Below the pieces are notes generated by a model. It did no database searches and had not been told where the DNA came from. It saw nothing but the letters and a program-made list of their open reading frames with translations. A stretch of 64,000 nucleotides of DNA, from NCBI RefSeq assembly GCF_000003815.2, contig NC_049986.1:11635354-11699353 (forward strand), read 5' to 3'. Positions 19,101 to 29,500 of this stretch are shown here, piece by piece. Both the position numbers and the translations under genes were made by a program. This DNA is from Branchiostoma floridae (taxonomy: Eukaryota > Chordata > Leptocardii > Amphioxiformes > Branchiostomatidae). Each line of letters begins with the position of its first letter. Position 1 is the first letter of the stretch.

Positions 19101-20203
19101 TACACATGTCACAAGTATAAAATTCCCATCAATAATAATTGTTTTTGCATTTTTCTGCATACATTATTCAAATCAGTTTCTCATTTCAATATTTGGTGTC
19201 TGCATATGTTCCACCTACCATAAAATACATGTGTTACATTTATTGAAGTCCAGTTATTGAAAGTAATGGAATTATAAAATGTCCTCATTAATCATGCAAC
19301 TTAAGTCCTCATTCGCCCAACATGTACATTACATGTTCTATTGTATGCCCAGCTACAGAGAAACAGACCTGCCTCGGGGACTTCGAGAAAATCACAAGAA
19401 CTGGAGTAAAGCCGACTACAAGCTGTATCAACATTTCAACGGAACTTTGTGGGAAAAGATTGCAAACGAAGGAGCTGACTTTTACTCAGAAGTTCGTATA
19501 TTTCGCTAGCCCTTGATCCAAGATAGGATAAATAGTAATAAGGTTTACTGCAGATTTTCATTAGAATGTCTGCGTCAACAACTCCAAAGTCCTCCTAATC
19601 TCCAAGCAGGTGGTTCGGTCGGATTTATAGGAGGTTGACATCATCTTTATTGACATATAAACGCAACACATTTAAAATCAACATACAAGATGAGTTTAAT
19701 TTGTGGCCTACTTGAGGGATCCGGAAAGCGCTCGACCGCTATTTAGAGAGACATATATAGAAAGGCAGAGTAAATCCCTAAAAAGACCAACAAAACATTC
19801 TCCAATTAAATCTTCTGTTTGGAGATTATATTCACTCTACTTTCAGGTGAAGCAGTTCAAGCACCTGAACCACATGACGTCACAGTTTTGTGAGGAAGAG
19901 GCCTCTACACAGAAATTGAAGGTGTTAGAAGCCACTGCATGGAACGAGAGATTTGTCGTCGACAGCAACTTTTGCCGTCTCCTCAACATGGATGATTATG
20001 ATTATCGACAAGTCTTGACACAGAGACACTGTAAAGACGCAAAGACTACAGTACCTGAAATCCGCCATAACAAACGTTGTGCAAAATTAAATCGAAAGAG
20101 AAAGCAACTGCCACGTATCAAACTGAATTTATCTAGCCAATGTGCTTGTATCAAGTGGGCGAGGGCAATGCTTTTATTTGGGCTGAGCAGAGGATCACCT
20201 TGA
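15943..20203 (+). CDS. GAL3ST: GAL3ST-like galactose 3-O-sulfotransferase, gene B (seven coding exons)
   Basis: The spliced CDS is join(15943..16169, 16572..16825, 17898..18054, 18213..18417, 18776..18921, 19353..19491, 19847..20203), 1485 nt, 494 residues; all junctions keep frame. It is the direct tandem paralogue of gene A with the same intron phases. Seen here: a membrane anchor at residues 32-50, a short stem with a 12-residue duplication (80-91 and 92-103), the PAPS loop KVHKAGSTT at 126-134, VREPYSH at 208-214, DESLVMLKRYMCWQL and the sequon HFNGTLW. The tail lacks the Pro/Lys repeats of gene A. Inferred role: Golgi PAPS-dependent sulfation of galactose, with acceptor unknown. Start: ATG 15943 precedes the anchor. 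Two splice sites are weak (exon 2 acceptor, exon 6 donor gttcgt). Confidence 0.9.
16170..16571 (+). other. GAL3ST-like B intron 1
   Basis: A 402-bp intron, gtaagt...gctag. Nothing else is recognised. The earlier AG at 16514-16515 can be excluded because the frame it would need meets a stop at 16546-16548. Confidence 0.6.
16572..16825 (+). CDS. GAL3ST: GAL3ST-like B exon 2 (stem and PAPS loop)
   Basis: Donor G|gtatgt. Acceptor ggctag|A is placed because it is the AG after the in-frame stop at 16546 that gives the required phase. The stem contains a 36-bp duplication; the rest gives TRFAFIKVHKAGSTT then FQRFGHRRHLHFVLP. Confidence 0.82.
17089..17477 (+). repeat. Degenerate tandem repeat, about 140-bp units
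   Basis: Units share a GTGGTGYATRC segment, an AAGTRCTTCGGCA / AAGTGCTGTGGGCA / AAGTCCCGTGGGCA segment and CCAAATNTCAGRTCATTT, near 17130-17200, 17275-17345 and 17433-17475. Identity is modest and unit edges are approximate. Confidence 0.5.
17478..17752 (+). repeat. Intronic 20-bp minisatellite, about 13-14 units
   Basis: Eleven exact-length units (consensus GGTGCCGAATSGTCCTGCCA) run 17521-17740, preceded by two 21-22 bp variants with CTGGGTCA and followed by a partial unit. G/A (GGTGCC or GGTACC) and G/C variants alternate. Since 20 is not a multiple of three, the array cycles through frames, and long open frames arise by chance on both strands. It is not coding. Confidence 0.95.
17898..18054 (+). 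CDS. GAL3ST: GAL3ST-like B exon 3
   Basis: Acceptor ccctcag|GT, donor AG|gtgggg; 157 bp like gene A exon 3 and about 94% identical. Encodes residues 161-212 with the sequon LPNNTVY and VREPY. Confidence 0.94.
18213..18417 (+). CDS. GAL3ST: GAL3ST-like B exon 4
   Basis: Acceptor ttttttttaccag|T, donor GAT|gtacgt. Residues 213-281. Contains SHLQSVINFFHLRRLYGLPK and LMAYDLGIP. One codon shorter than in gene A. Confidence 0.92.
18418..18775 (+). other. GAL3ST-like B intron 4
   Basis: A 358-bp intron with gt...aacag ends. No repeat is recognised. It shows what gene A intron 4 may have looked like before its insertions. Confidence 0.7.
18776..18921 (+). CDS. GAL3ST: GAL3ST-like B exon 5
   Basis: Acceptor ctaacag|TAC, donor AA|gtgagt; 146 bp. 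Encodes YVAQLDRDFLLVMVLEHF and DESLVMLKRYMCWQLTDILY. Intron sequence right after the donor (AAGAACAAATA) also resembles gene A. Confidence 0.94.
18922..19352 (+). other. GAL3ST-like B intron 5, mostly repeat
   Basis: A 431-bp intron. From 19029 to about 19325 it is a family 1 repeat copy, leaving only about 27 bp before the exon 6 acceptor at 19352. Confidence 0.7.
19029..19325 (+). repeat. Family 1 repeat copy
   Basis: Starts AGAGTTCAGGGACCTCTTAC then CTCCATGAAATATT. Its end (TTCCACCTACCATAAAATAC, then CCTCATTAATCATGCAAC) matches 615-705. Same orientation as the copy at 396. Confidence 0.65.
19353..19491 (+). CDS. GAL3ST: GAL3ST-like B exon 6
   Basis: Acceptor tatgcccag|C, donor GAA|gttcgt (weak). 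Residues 330-376: YRETDLPRGLRENHKNWSKA, then the HFNGTLW sequon and IANEGADFYSE. Confidence 0.85.
19492..19846 (+). other. GAL3ST-like B intron 6
   Basis: A 355-bp intron. The part at about 19549-19600 (ATTTTCATTAGAATGTCTGC) is also found downstream of the exon 6 relic near 21773. Confidence 0.65.
19847..20203 (+). CDS. GAL3ST: GAL3ST-like B exon 7
   Basis: Acceptor actttcag|GTG; stop at 20201-20203. Residues 377-494. VKQFKHLNHMTSQFCEEE and ATAWNERFVVDSNFCRLLN align with gene A. The tail is Lys/Arg-rich and then hydrophobic, with no Pro repeats. Confidence 0.9.
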   Translation: MKQFKHLNHMTSQFCEEEASTQKLKVLEATAWNERFVVDSNFCRLLNMDDYDYRQVLTQRHCKDAKTTVPEIRHNKRCAKLNRKRKQLPRIKLNLSSQCACIKWARAMLLFGLSRGSP

Positions 20204-20746
20204 TATAAGTTCTGCAAATGAGAATCTTATTTGCATACATAATGACAAAACACACATAATACATCAGTTAAAAAGGTTAAAATCATTTGGCGAAGGTATG
20301 TGGTCGTGGATCTCTAGTTACAACTTATAGTTTGATATATGTATTATATATTCCTGAAATGGATATGCCTTGTATCAGTATGGATACGCACTTACTTGTA
20401 AATGACAGTCTACTGATCCTGGCCGAACAAATATGCATTTACAATTTGCTTTGAATATCCTAATTACATTACTACATGTGCACAAATCGGCATTCGTGTA
20501 TTACCACTGGGAACATTTATCATGTCATACAAACTGTTTGGTCTATAATAGAAAATTCAGTTGTATGAGTGCTCGTACATTTACTGGAAGTTTACAAAAA
20601 GTGGCTCACAGCCTTCCGAGAAGATGCAATCAATTGTTTTCAATATCATTAGATACTTAGTACATGTAGTATCTTCTCAAACTGGCTATACACATTTTTA
20701 TCAATAATGTATTATGATATGAATTAGAAATACATATTATTAATAG
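20204..20746. other. Gene B 3' flank
   Basis: AT-rich, no canonical AATAAA noticed, no repeat family recognised. It probably includes the 3' UTR of gene B. Confidence 0.45.
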
Positions 20747-21145
20747 GGGTGAAAACGGTTTTCAAACGACAACTACGTACCAAAAGACCTTTCCAATGAA
20801 ACCAAGTTTGACCGACTAGAAGACATTCTTAGCCATGTTTGCTCTAAACACAACCCTAACCCTAACCCTAACCCTAACCCTAATCCTAGCTGCTAGGGTT
20901 GTGTTGTGCTTAACTCATATCACGAGAAGAAAGCACCCGTTTTGAAAACGGTTTTCAGATTACAACTACATACCAAGAGACCTTTCCAATGATACATGAA
21001 GTTTGACCGACTTAACCATGTTGGCTCTAAACATAATCCTAACCCTAACCCTAACCCTAGCGGTTAGGGTTTTGGTTGTATATATCGCGAGAAGAGAGCA
21101 CCCGTTTTGAAAACGGATTTGAGATTACGACTACTTTCTATAAAA
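20747..21145 (+). repeat. Tandem units with interstitial telomeric cores
   Basis: GAAAACGG words mark unit starts at 20751, 20944 and 21109. Each complete unit has ACCTTTCCAATGA and GTTTGACCGACT, a run of CCCTAA repeats (20852-20888 and 21034-21059), a short inverted TAGGGTT, then CGCGAGAAGAGAGCACCCGT or similar. CCCTAA is the animal telomere repeat, so this is an interstitial telomeric site duplicated with its flanks. Confidence 0.88.
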
Positions 21146-21550
21146 GTTACGTCCCTAATATTTGGTTGACAATTTGGAAGTATATTCTTGCATAGCTAGT
21201 TCTAATTAGATATGCAAATTACCCCCGAATTTGCGTTATTTGTGTCTAGTGATGTTATAGTTTCTTATGTATATCAACTGAATACGTGTTCTGGTGTTTT
21301 TCACAAACCAAAAACATCATCAACTTTTTCGTTTAGTTTTGCAGTCATTGCTTGTAGACGAGAACAAACAACATTCAAGTGAGAAGTATTTTTTCCTTCT
21401 ATGGATTTGTTGGCCTCTTCAGCTGATAGGTTTTGATAACTTATGTGTTATTTTGTGTTCCTTTGTTATGTTCTTCACGCCAAGCCGGGTGTCATCTTTT
21501 CTGTGAGTTTGTGTTTGTAGTATTAACTCAAACAAATTTGATATATCCAG
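21146..21550. other. Unassigned intergenic DNA
   Basis: AT-rich, with no exon 5-like sequence upstream of the exon 6 relic. Confidence 0.45.
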
Positions 21551-21830
21551 GTACGCGAACAAAGAAACAGAATTGTCTCGGAAACTTTGAGAGTCTCAGA
21601 AGAACTGAAGTAAAGCCGATTATTAGTATCAACACGTCAACAGAATCTTGTGGGAAAAGGTTGCAAATGCATGATGGAGCTAACTTTTACTCAGAAGCTC
21701 GTACCTTTCCATGTCACTAGTTATGCATTTGTTGGCCTAAGATGATAATAATAATAATAATAATTACTCGTGATTTTCATTAGAATGGCTACGTCAGCAA
21801 CTTAAACGTCACACATTCCTTCTAAAGGAG
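21551..21830 (+). pseudogene. Relic of a third GAL3ST exon 6 and following intron
   Basis: After atatatccag, the sequence keeps GCCGATTA, AGTATCAACA, TTGTGGGAAAAGGTTGCAAA and AACTTTTACTCAGAAG, aligning with gene B exon 6 (19353-19491). In the homologous frame it has stop codons and small indels, for example TGA and TAG replacing conserved residues and an insertion before GGAGCTAACTTT. Downstream, ATTTTCATTAGAATGGCT near 21773 matches gene B intron 6. An AAT microsatellite lies at 21741-21762. No other exons of this copy are seen. Confidence 0.8.
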
Positions 21831-22859
21831 ATACTGCGAAGACGTTTTAACGTCTTAAAAGACTTTGCACAAGTTTACGGAACTTTGTGCATCAATCAAA
21901 CGGCAGTCAGAACAACCAACAATGTTTTTCTAACATTATCGGCAAGGCAGCTTACAGATAGTTATTTAAAAAAAAAACATGTATATACAAAGTGTTTCAT
22001 CATTTGTAAGTTAGGACGAATTGTGAGTTTTCGTCAAATTTCTATCGAATTCTTCGCCATAGGCAGGATACATACTACCATCATCATCTTACTAATCAGG
22101 TTCGTGATTGAATGACAGTGAATTCACTAGGTTCTCCCAAAAGGCGTTACCCAAAAGTCTTGTATCCAACATGACATAGCCTCGAGTGCGTTTCTCTTCT
22201 GCTCCGTATGGTGTCCTTCCATTCTCGTTGCAATTGTGGTAATCATGAACCCATCCGTGCTGCAGTAATGCCACTCTAATCTCGAAACAGAGGGGAGAGG
22301 TTATAGTTGGAATGTGTTATGTCCGACATATTCCGGGTGTAAGACTATGCTGGAAGGTTGTTTTGCAATGGAATAAACATGTGAGAGTTGCAAGTCGGTG
22401 CACGAGATTTTATTTATTCATTTTTCTAAAAACATGGGAAAACGTTCTACATGTAACGTTACATGTGTAGTTCTCATCACCGATGATACATCATATAGTT
22501 CCTGGTAACGTTACGTTTGCTTACTCAAATGTTGAAGAAAGAAAACTTTGCCTTAGTTCGTTTTCGAGACCATACTGCTCGGGTTTAATCATATGAATAA
22601 TTATCATTATCAATCTGTCAGACTAGACCAAGGATAAATGGGGCTAGTTTACATATTCCCCGTTTGATACACCAACCGTTCCCTAAATTATCACTGAAAC
22701 AAGTTCCCCAATTCGTCAATCAATGTGTGAACACACAGGTGTGAATAGTTACTATCGAAATTACGAGCGCAATAAGGTTGGAAAAACATCGGTGCGGGCC
22801 CGTTACCGTTATAGAAGCTAACATGTTTTCAAATCCACGACAACCTCCATGTTAGGTGG
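21831..22859. other. Intergenic DNA upstream of the laminin gene
   Basis: No gene supported. It contains an 18-bp perfect palindrome at 22449-22466 and another GTAACGTTACG at 22505-22515. Confidence 0.5.
22449..22466. promoter_or_regulatory. Perfect 18-bp palindrome ACATGTAACGTTACATGT
   Basis: Self-complementary over its whole length, 650 bp before the laminin start codon. The TAACGTTA core recurs elsewhere in the window (1169, 5383, 22507), so it could be a common genomic word rather than a regulatory site. Confidence 0.35.
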
Positions 22860-23118
22860 AACAGACATGTTGATGAAATGGACACGTTCCGACTTCCGTG
22901 TTCAAATTTCCCGCGCCGAGTAGTCAGCTGATGGTGCATAAATTACCACCCGGCCGGTCCCTACTTCCTGTGCGCGTTTGGTTTGGCCTGGGAGCAGAGC
23001 TGAGGCTGGCTGAGGTTTGCGGTTTCGGAGGCGGTGTAGTTCTAGCCGGGGTTTTTCTGTGTTTGGACGACGGAGAAAACGCCGCGACTCAACCGTAACG
23101 GCAGGGATTTACGGCAGC
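22860..23118 (+). promoter_or_regulatory. LAMC1: Laminin gamma promoter and 5' UTR region
   Basis: GC- and CpG-rich compared with its surroundings. It has an E2F-type TTTCCCGCGCC (22907-22917), an E-box CAGCTG (22925-22930), an AT-rich GCATAAATTA (22936-22945) and an ETS-type ACTTCCTG (22963-22970). These are consensus matches only; the transcription start is not determined. Confidence 0.5.
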
Positions 23119-23533
23119 ATGGCGGGGTGGAGAGGTAGACCGGGCTTTCGGACGGTCCTTAACTTTGTAGCGTGTGTTCTCGGCGTCGTTTCGCCGTGTC
23201 TGGGTGCCGTGGGCCGCCACACGATGGGCGAGTGTGTGGACAGGCAGGGTCGGGCTCAGCGCTGCATGCCTGAGTTCGAGAATGCGGCCTTCAACAAACT
23301 GGTGGTGGCCACCAACACTTGCGGAGACCCTCCGATAGAGTACTGTCTGCAGACCGGCGTGACCGGAGTCACCAAGTCCTGCCACATGTGCGACTCCAGC
23401 AACCCGCGCCTCACCCATCCTCCCAGATACCTCACCGACTTCAACAACGACGACAACACGACCTGGTGGCAGTCGGAAACCATGCTGCAAGGAGTTCAGT
23501 ATCCCAACGAGGTCAACATCACGCTCTCCCTAG
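23119..23533 (+). CDS. LAMC1: Laminin gamma exon 1 (signal peptide, LN start)
   Basis: Residues 1-138 plus one base; donor G|gtaaga. Hydrophobic core [12 protein letters not shown], then the start of LN with [12 protein letters not shown] and the conserved [16 protein letters not shown] and [10 protein letters not shown] segments. Confidence 0.97.
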
Positions 23534-26500
23534 GTAAGACACAAAAAGACACATTTACACACAAGTCAGAAACAAACTTTGCGAAAGAGCGAAAAGTTCC
23601 GTATCGAGTTCGCCCCCCTCCCCCTCTCCGTCAGGGGTCCGTCCGCAAGCAAGCGGCCTAACTTTGTTCTAAAAACACCCATGTCTAGTTCTGTGCTATC
23701 TGACTTTTCTGTAAGGTAATAATCACGAGAAACAAGCCCAAGCAATAGAGTATTGTCTTGTGATTGTGTTGCTGTAATATCTGTAAATTGAATGGTGTTA
23801 GGAAGTGGAGGAAAGAAGATTTATTCTCTGCGTGTGTGCAGCCTTGGGTCTGCTCCAGCCATCAGTGATGGGTCAAAATGGCCGCCCAAGACGCCAGACC
23901 ATCGGCTGACAAACCTCCAGTTTACCTTTCCCCAGTCCCGAGAGACCCAAACAAACCCTACAGCTTGATTGAGAAAATCGGACCTGGAGTGTGTCCGCGG
24001 CAGATCCAGATTTCGGACGTTTGTTGGAGGGGATGAAGGTTGAAAAATCAACGCTTGTTTACTTTTAGGTCAACCCCCGGCCTGTGTTTGTATAGGTCTA
24101 TGTGAAGCACCAAGAATTTTTGGGTTGCCAGAGAAAAACAGATAAAGTTTCAATTATTCTCGGGGGCCAGAATAAACAAGTGTCTTTCCTCTGAACAGGA
24201 ATGCTCGAGCGGTCCCGTAGACAAAAGGGGGACGGGATATCCTGGCAAATGGGGCATGGGCCCGCCTGGAAAATGTCTGGTATGGGTCCTGTAGCTCTGT
24301 TAGTCTGGGTTTCAGGACATCATAGGGGCTGTTGGATAACATCAAAGTGCTTGTATCTGCCTTTATCTTAATCAGCACTGGAGGAGGCTATACATATGTA
24401 GCCTTGAAGCCACAATACCCTGTATGTGTGAGGGATTACAAATGCGTTAGATAAGAGTGTAGGAGATTTCCATAATTTCTGGATAGCCCAGGGTTTTCCC
24501 TATGGTATGTCAAGGGAAAACAGCCCCTAAAAAGACCTGTGTTATGTCAATAGTCGTGATGCAGCCCTCCCCTCCACCCAGGTAGCAGAATATCACAGCC
24601 TTTTTAGGATAGGTGCTGTCAAACGGTTGGGCAGCATAATGATAACGGTCCACCGTTATCCAAGCACTGTTAGCCCCAGGCATGACCTGAGCTAAAAGTG
24701 GAACAACCCCCCACAGGAGCATTTGTCTGCTTGACAATTGAGGTGGAATCCAGCCTAACAAAGGCAACTAAATCCCGTGTCATACAGGGAAGGCATTGCG
24801 CAAGGTTGCTGGGGGTCCGACAGGTCAGGGAGTCGCGGGAAAGACAGCCTCGTTTTTGACCCAGGATAAACATGTGGACAAATATCAAACAGTTGTGAAA
24901 GTTTTCTTGGAATACCCCATACTGATTGAACTGCTATGGGCATGAATTATTTAACATGTGTATTGGCCATGGCAAGAGATGATTTGGTCAAGTACATATC
25001 TCTTTTCCCATAGGTTTGTCATGCAGTAATCTCAGAAATGCATGATGTAATAATATCAGAATTCCTTGGCAAGGGTCACATCAACCAAATGATATTTTGA
25101 ACATAGTCTGAATAATTGCCTGTATATTCTTACAAATTATAAGTCAAATCCAGCGATAAAATTGAGAAGAGGAAATTGTTTGGATAGCAGCAGCATTAGC
25201 TTGGTCAGTTAGGATTGATACATTGATTTTACTGTCTGGACGTTTGAGTTATATTTGTTTTGAATGTTTCTATTAGTAGAAACTTGTAGATGCAACAGGA
25301 CCCAACTATTTGGAGTCACCTCTGCCAGACTTTGCCCAAAGCTAACCCCACCTCAGGGTGGGGAGCAGACTAAACCAATTTTGCTAATTGCTACCTCTTG
25401 ACATAAGTTTCTAATTCAAGGGTGGAGATAGTACTGAGCACTACCATGTGGGGAGGTGCGGTAGGATGTGTTCAACTAGGCCAAATGGACATGTTGGTGG
25501 GAAGGGGGGCAGACAGCAAAACTTCGGGACCCTGCATTGGCCTGATTGGGACAGCCGGAATTTCTGTCGTTTCAGCTGATTGCCTCTCTGTCATGCAAAG
25601 TCTGCAGCGATTATTTCTGATGAGAAGGAAGACTGCACCTTCTTGAGGATAATGACATTTGCATAGCCGTGGGCATGGACATGATAAGGCCAGGGACAGG
25701 TGTCACCCACATATGTTGTACCAATTAGAGCCTTGCAAATTGATTAGGTTTAATGGAGGAGGTAATCTTATCTTTCCAACATCACTTGAACTCTTTGAAA
25801 ACTGTTGTATGATTTTATGATAGATGTTTGTCATATTGCAAGAATCTGAGATTGAATAAACCAGTACATTGATTTGCTCAGGCCAGCATGTACATCACCA
25901 TACACATGTGAAGCCCCAGTGGGACAGAGGATATGCGCATGTGAAGAGATAATGTAAAGAGATGAAGAGCCCATTGGTGTGATTATAGTTATCACAATAG
26001 TGTCTGTGTAGAGGTGAGGTAATACACAGCCTGGGGTTATAGAGCTATTTTCTCACTGCTTTGTGTATTTGGTGATACCAACAATGATGAAACTGATACA
26101 GGCATTTCGATCTCAAGTAGTCTTGTCTAAGTGTTGTTATTTAGATTGATATTTTTGTGATGGTAGAATTGTTTTTGTATGGATTTTGGGACAAGCTTTT
26201 GAAATGCTAAAAACTGCAACTGTTAATAGTAAATCTTAGTGCTACGTTTGGTTGTAATGCTGGCCAGAAATAATGTGTATTGTGATATCAAAACAGTTGT
26301 ATTTTGCAGAAAACATGTTACAGTATTTTCTAATCAGCAGCATATTTTCTGGTCACATGACTCAGTTGCACTTTTGAGTCTGACTTGCAGAGGTAGACTT
26401 TGAATTGATTTGTTTTCTAAAGGGGAGGGGTTGAACAAATCTTCCTTTTCCTGTCCCTCAGACAATAAATATGTACAACTTTTCCTCAAAATGACCTCAG

Positions 26501-29500
26501 ATAACTCTATTCCACTGCTGTCTGATGATAGCTGTACCTGGGAAAGTTAACATGTCATCTTGCCATGAGGGTTCCAATAGGTGTGACCCTTGTGTGAGGG
26601 CTATTCTCTGTTGTAGGTGTTGTTTGACTTGGCCCATAGCAGCTAAACTTTTTACAACCTTGTCCTAATGAAAAAGGGAAATAGTCATTAACTGCTTTGA
26701 ACTACTAGCATTGAACAGCATCAACCTGAAAGAAGCCAAGTTGTTAGGAATTTGGGATCTCTAGATATTTGGTATCCTAGAAGACTTCTTGTGTTGTTAC
26801 ACAAGATGTCATTCTTGAAAACAAAGCAATAATACTGAAGAAATTTTTTCCTATTTCATCTTAGCTACAAAATGAAAGATATATGCATGTAGTAGAGCTG
26901 ATAGTGGTTACTTCTGACTGGTAACTACCATGATTAATTGAGTAAGGACCATTTCATCCTTTAATGTAAGGTATCAGTTCACTAGAGCTTGCAGGAGTTG
27001 TGCTGCCATTGTGTAATATATTGTACTAGGATGGGGTGTACTATTGTAGTTAGATCAGGTATTACTTTGTGACAAGATAAAAGATCAAACTATAAATGAC
27101 AGACGTCCTGCAATGGTGGCTTTTGTGCACTTTTCATTGAAGATCCTACAGTAGATCACCTTACACTTTGCACTGAAAGCAGCGGAAGACGGACAGAATG
27201 CTCGGCTGGGTCTGAATCGCAGGAAAAGGAAACAGGAGTTGCGGTAAAGCCTGACATGGAATCTGTTGATCAAAACAGAAGTGGAAATCTGACCTCTTCT
27301 AATTAAGTGGCCTGCCATTGTCATGGAAGCTTAGGTGGGCTCCTGTCTTTTCCTTACAGAAGAATCTGTAGGAACTTAAGGAAGTATAGTGTCCCATCTT
27401 TGTGGACAGAAGGGCTATTGAACTTATTCCAAATATCAACACATAGGTGCATATCAGGACATATTTGGTCACAGCATTAGGATGTGTTTATAAGATCTTT
27501 TCACGGTATTGTTTGTGGGATTATCTCTTCCAATCTCCCATGTCTACGCAGTCTAAAAGTATTTCACGCCAGATGATCAATACGTATTCTGCCAATTAGG
27601 GCCTGAAGTTTGCTCTCCTTGATTGCCTTTGTTGTTTTTCCATGACTTTTTTTGCATAGAATCGTCTTGGGAAATTGTTTTCCAATGAATTCTATTTATC
27701 AAGATAAACCAGCAGCATCATTACAACTCACAACAATCAACTTTGTTCGATTGTGTACATGAATGCAGTTGGGAAAGCTATTTCTTTACAATATTGATGA
27801 AGAATTTGCTGCAATTTTGTTACAATGAAATTGTTTGGTAAAAGATTGATTTGCTTTGACATAACTGTTTTGTGGTTGTTATTTAGATCACTGATTTAAT
27901 GACTAAATTATTTTTTAAAGTTATTGAGCTCCAAAGGTCTTTACATTGTGTTACTAATATACCCTTACTCAGTTTCTGTGACTGTAAGACTTGCTATGCT
28001 TTTAAGTTGTACCTACTAAGCTCTCAGTCTGAGTCACAGCGTCAATTGATAAGTTTTGTCTGGACATATTTGTTTTCCTGGCATGTTATATAACCTATTG
28101 TTTAGGTACATATCACTATTGAATGTTACTGATAAGACATTTCCATGTCTCCCCCTTCTTACTCTACCTTATCCCTCTACAAGTGGCGGTTTCCTTCAGG
28201 CATTATTGTCTATTGTTCTCGCAGAACAGACAGTTGTGCGGCCAGTAGACCCTGGCATTTCCGTATGAACTTATTTTGGCTCAGGGCTGTCCTTTGTGTG
28301 GGTGTGGGGGTCCTCCCAGTGTACTTTAAAGGAGGGGTACACACGTACCAAGAGGGAAGTGTGGTTATGCTACAGGAATTTGGACATTGTTTGTGGCAGA
28401 CATCAAGGTTGGTGAAGCCCTGTGGGTTGGTGGAACGCCAAGTGGAAACAGAAGTTAAAGAGATCAGTCCGGATGAAGGGAATCCAAGTATTTCCCTCTT
28501 GATGTTCTTAAACACTTCTACAGGTATTCAACATTCCGAGTATCTACCATTGTGGTTAGATACTATTTTTACTTGATGATACTCTTCCTTCTCTGACACA
28601 CGACTGCAGAAGGAGCTATATTTTGATGAGTGATGTCTCAGCATTGGCCTAGAACTCTATTGACTTTTTCCAGTATACCAAATAAAGAAAAGGGACGTCA
28701 GGCTGGGAAGAATTTGGGTGGTGTTTGCTGCGGAGGTGAAGTGTGGGTGAGACCGGTATGTCGGCAGAAGGCCAGACTGACTTCATCAATGTTTTCATCA
28801 TCAACGTCTCCCCTGTCTGTTTCACTATCAGTCTTGGGAACAGCACCGTCCAGAAATGTGGAAGAGTCCAAACATGAAAGGGAGCTGAAGATTTCATACT
28901 ATAGTGTGTTGACAGGGTGAAAGGATTAAATTATTGGGTGTGGGAGAAGAGGTGGGGTGAAGTGCCCAACTACAATGTTACTGGCAATGATATGATTCAT
29001 GTCAGCACTTGATAGTAAAGCGGCCTGGATATCTTAAAGTTCCTGAACATCTTTCTTTTGAGTAACAGTAGACAGCTCTGTGGTTAGATAAGTGCTTTGG
29101 CCTGCTGGGATGGCTGCCAACTACAATGTAACATCCAGAAGTCACATGGAACAAGATAAAACAGTGTATTTTTCTAGAAGAAATAAAATTGAAGCAGGGA
29201 CTTGAGGAAGAATTTTTTGTTACACAGAACTGAGCAAAGAAATTGTCACAGATTTTTTATCAAGGTTATACCAATACATGTATCTGTTGTAATTAACATT
29301 GAATATACAGCACTGTTAAAACTGAACTGTATTGTTGCAAGGTACCATGGGATGATTTATTTTCTGATCATTTGAAGCAAAAGATGACATCCTTTCCAGG
29401 ACAGGTCAGGTACCCTTTTATATCAGGGGCATCCTGATGAGCAGATGAGTACATGGAGTGTCAGTAACATAGCTATGACACTTCTTGCTCCATGTTGTTA

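Noticed and set aside
23017..23118. In-frame extension upstream of the laminin start codon
   Set aside because: There is no ATG in the extension, the peptide would be Arg-rich and would bury the signal peptide; ATG 23119 has a strong context.
28145..28576. 143-codon frame in laminin intron 1
   Set aside because: No domain, no flanking exon with matching phase, and composition like the surrounding intron.
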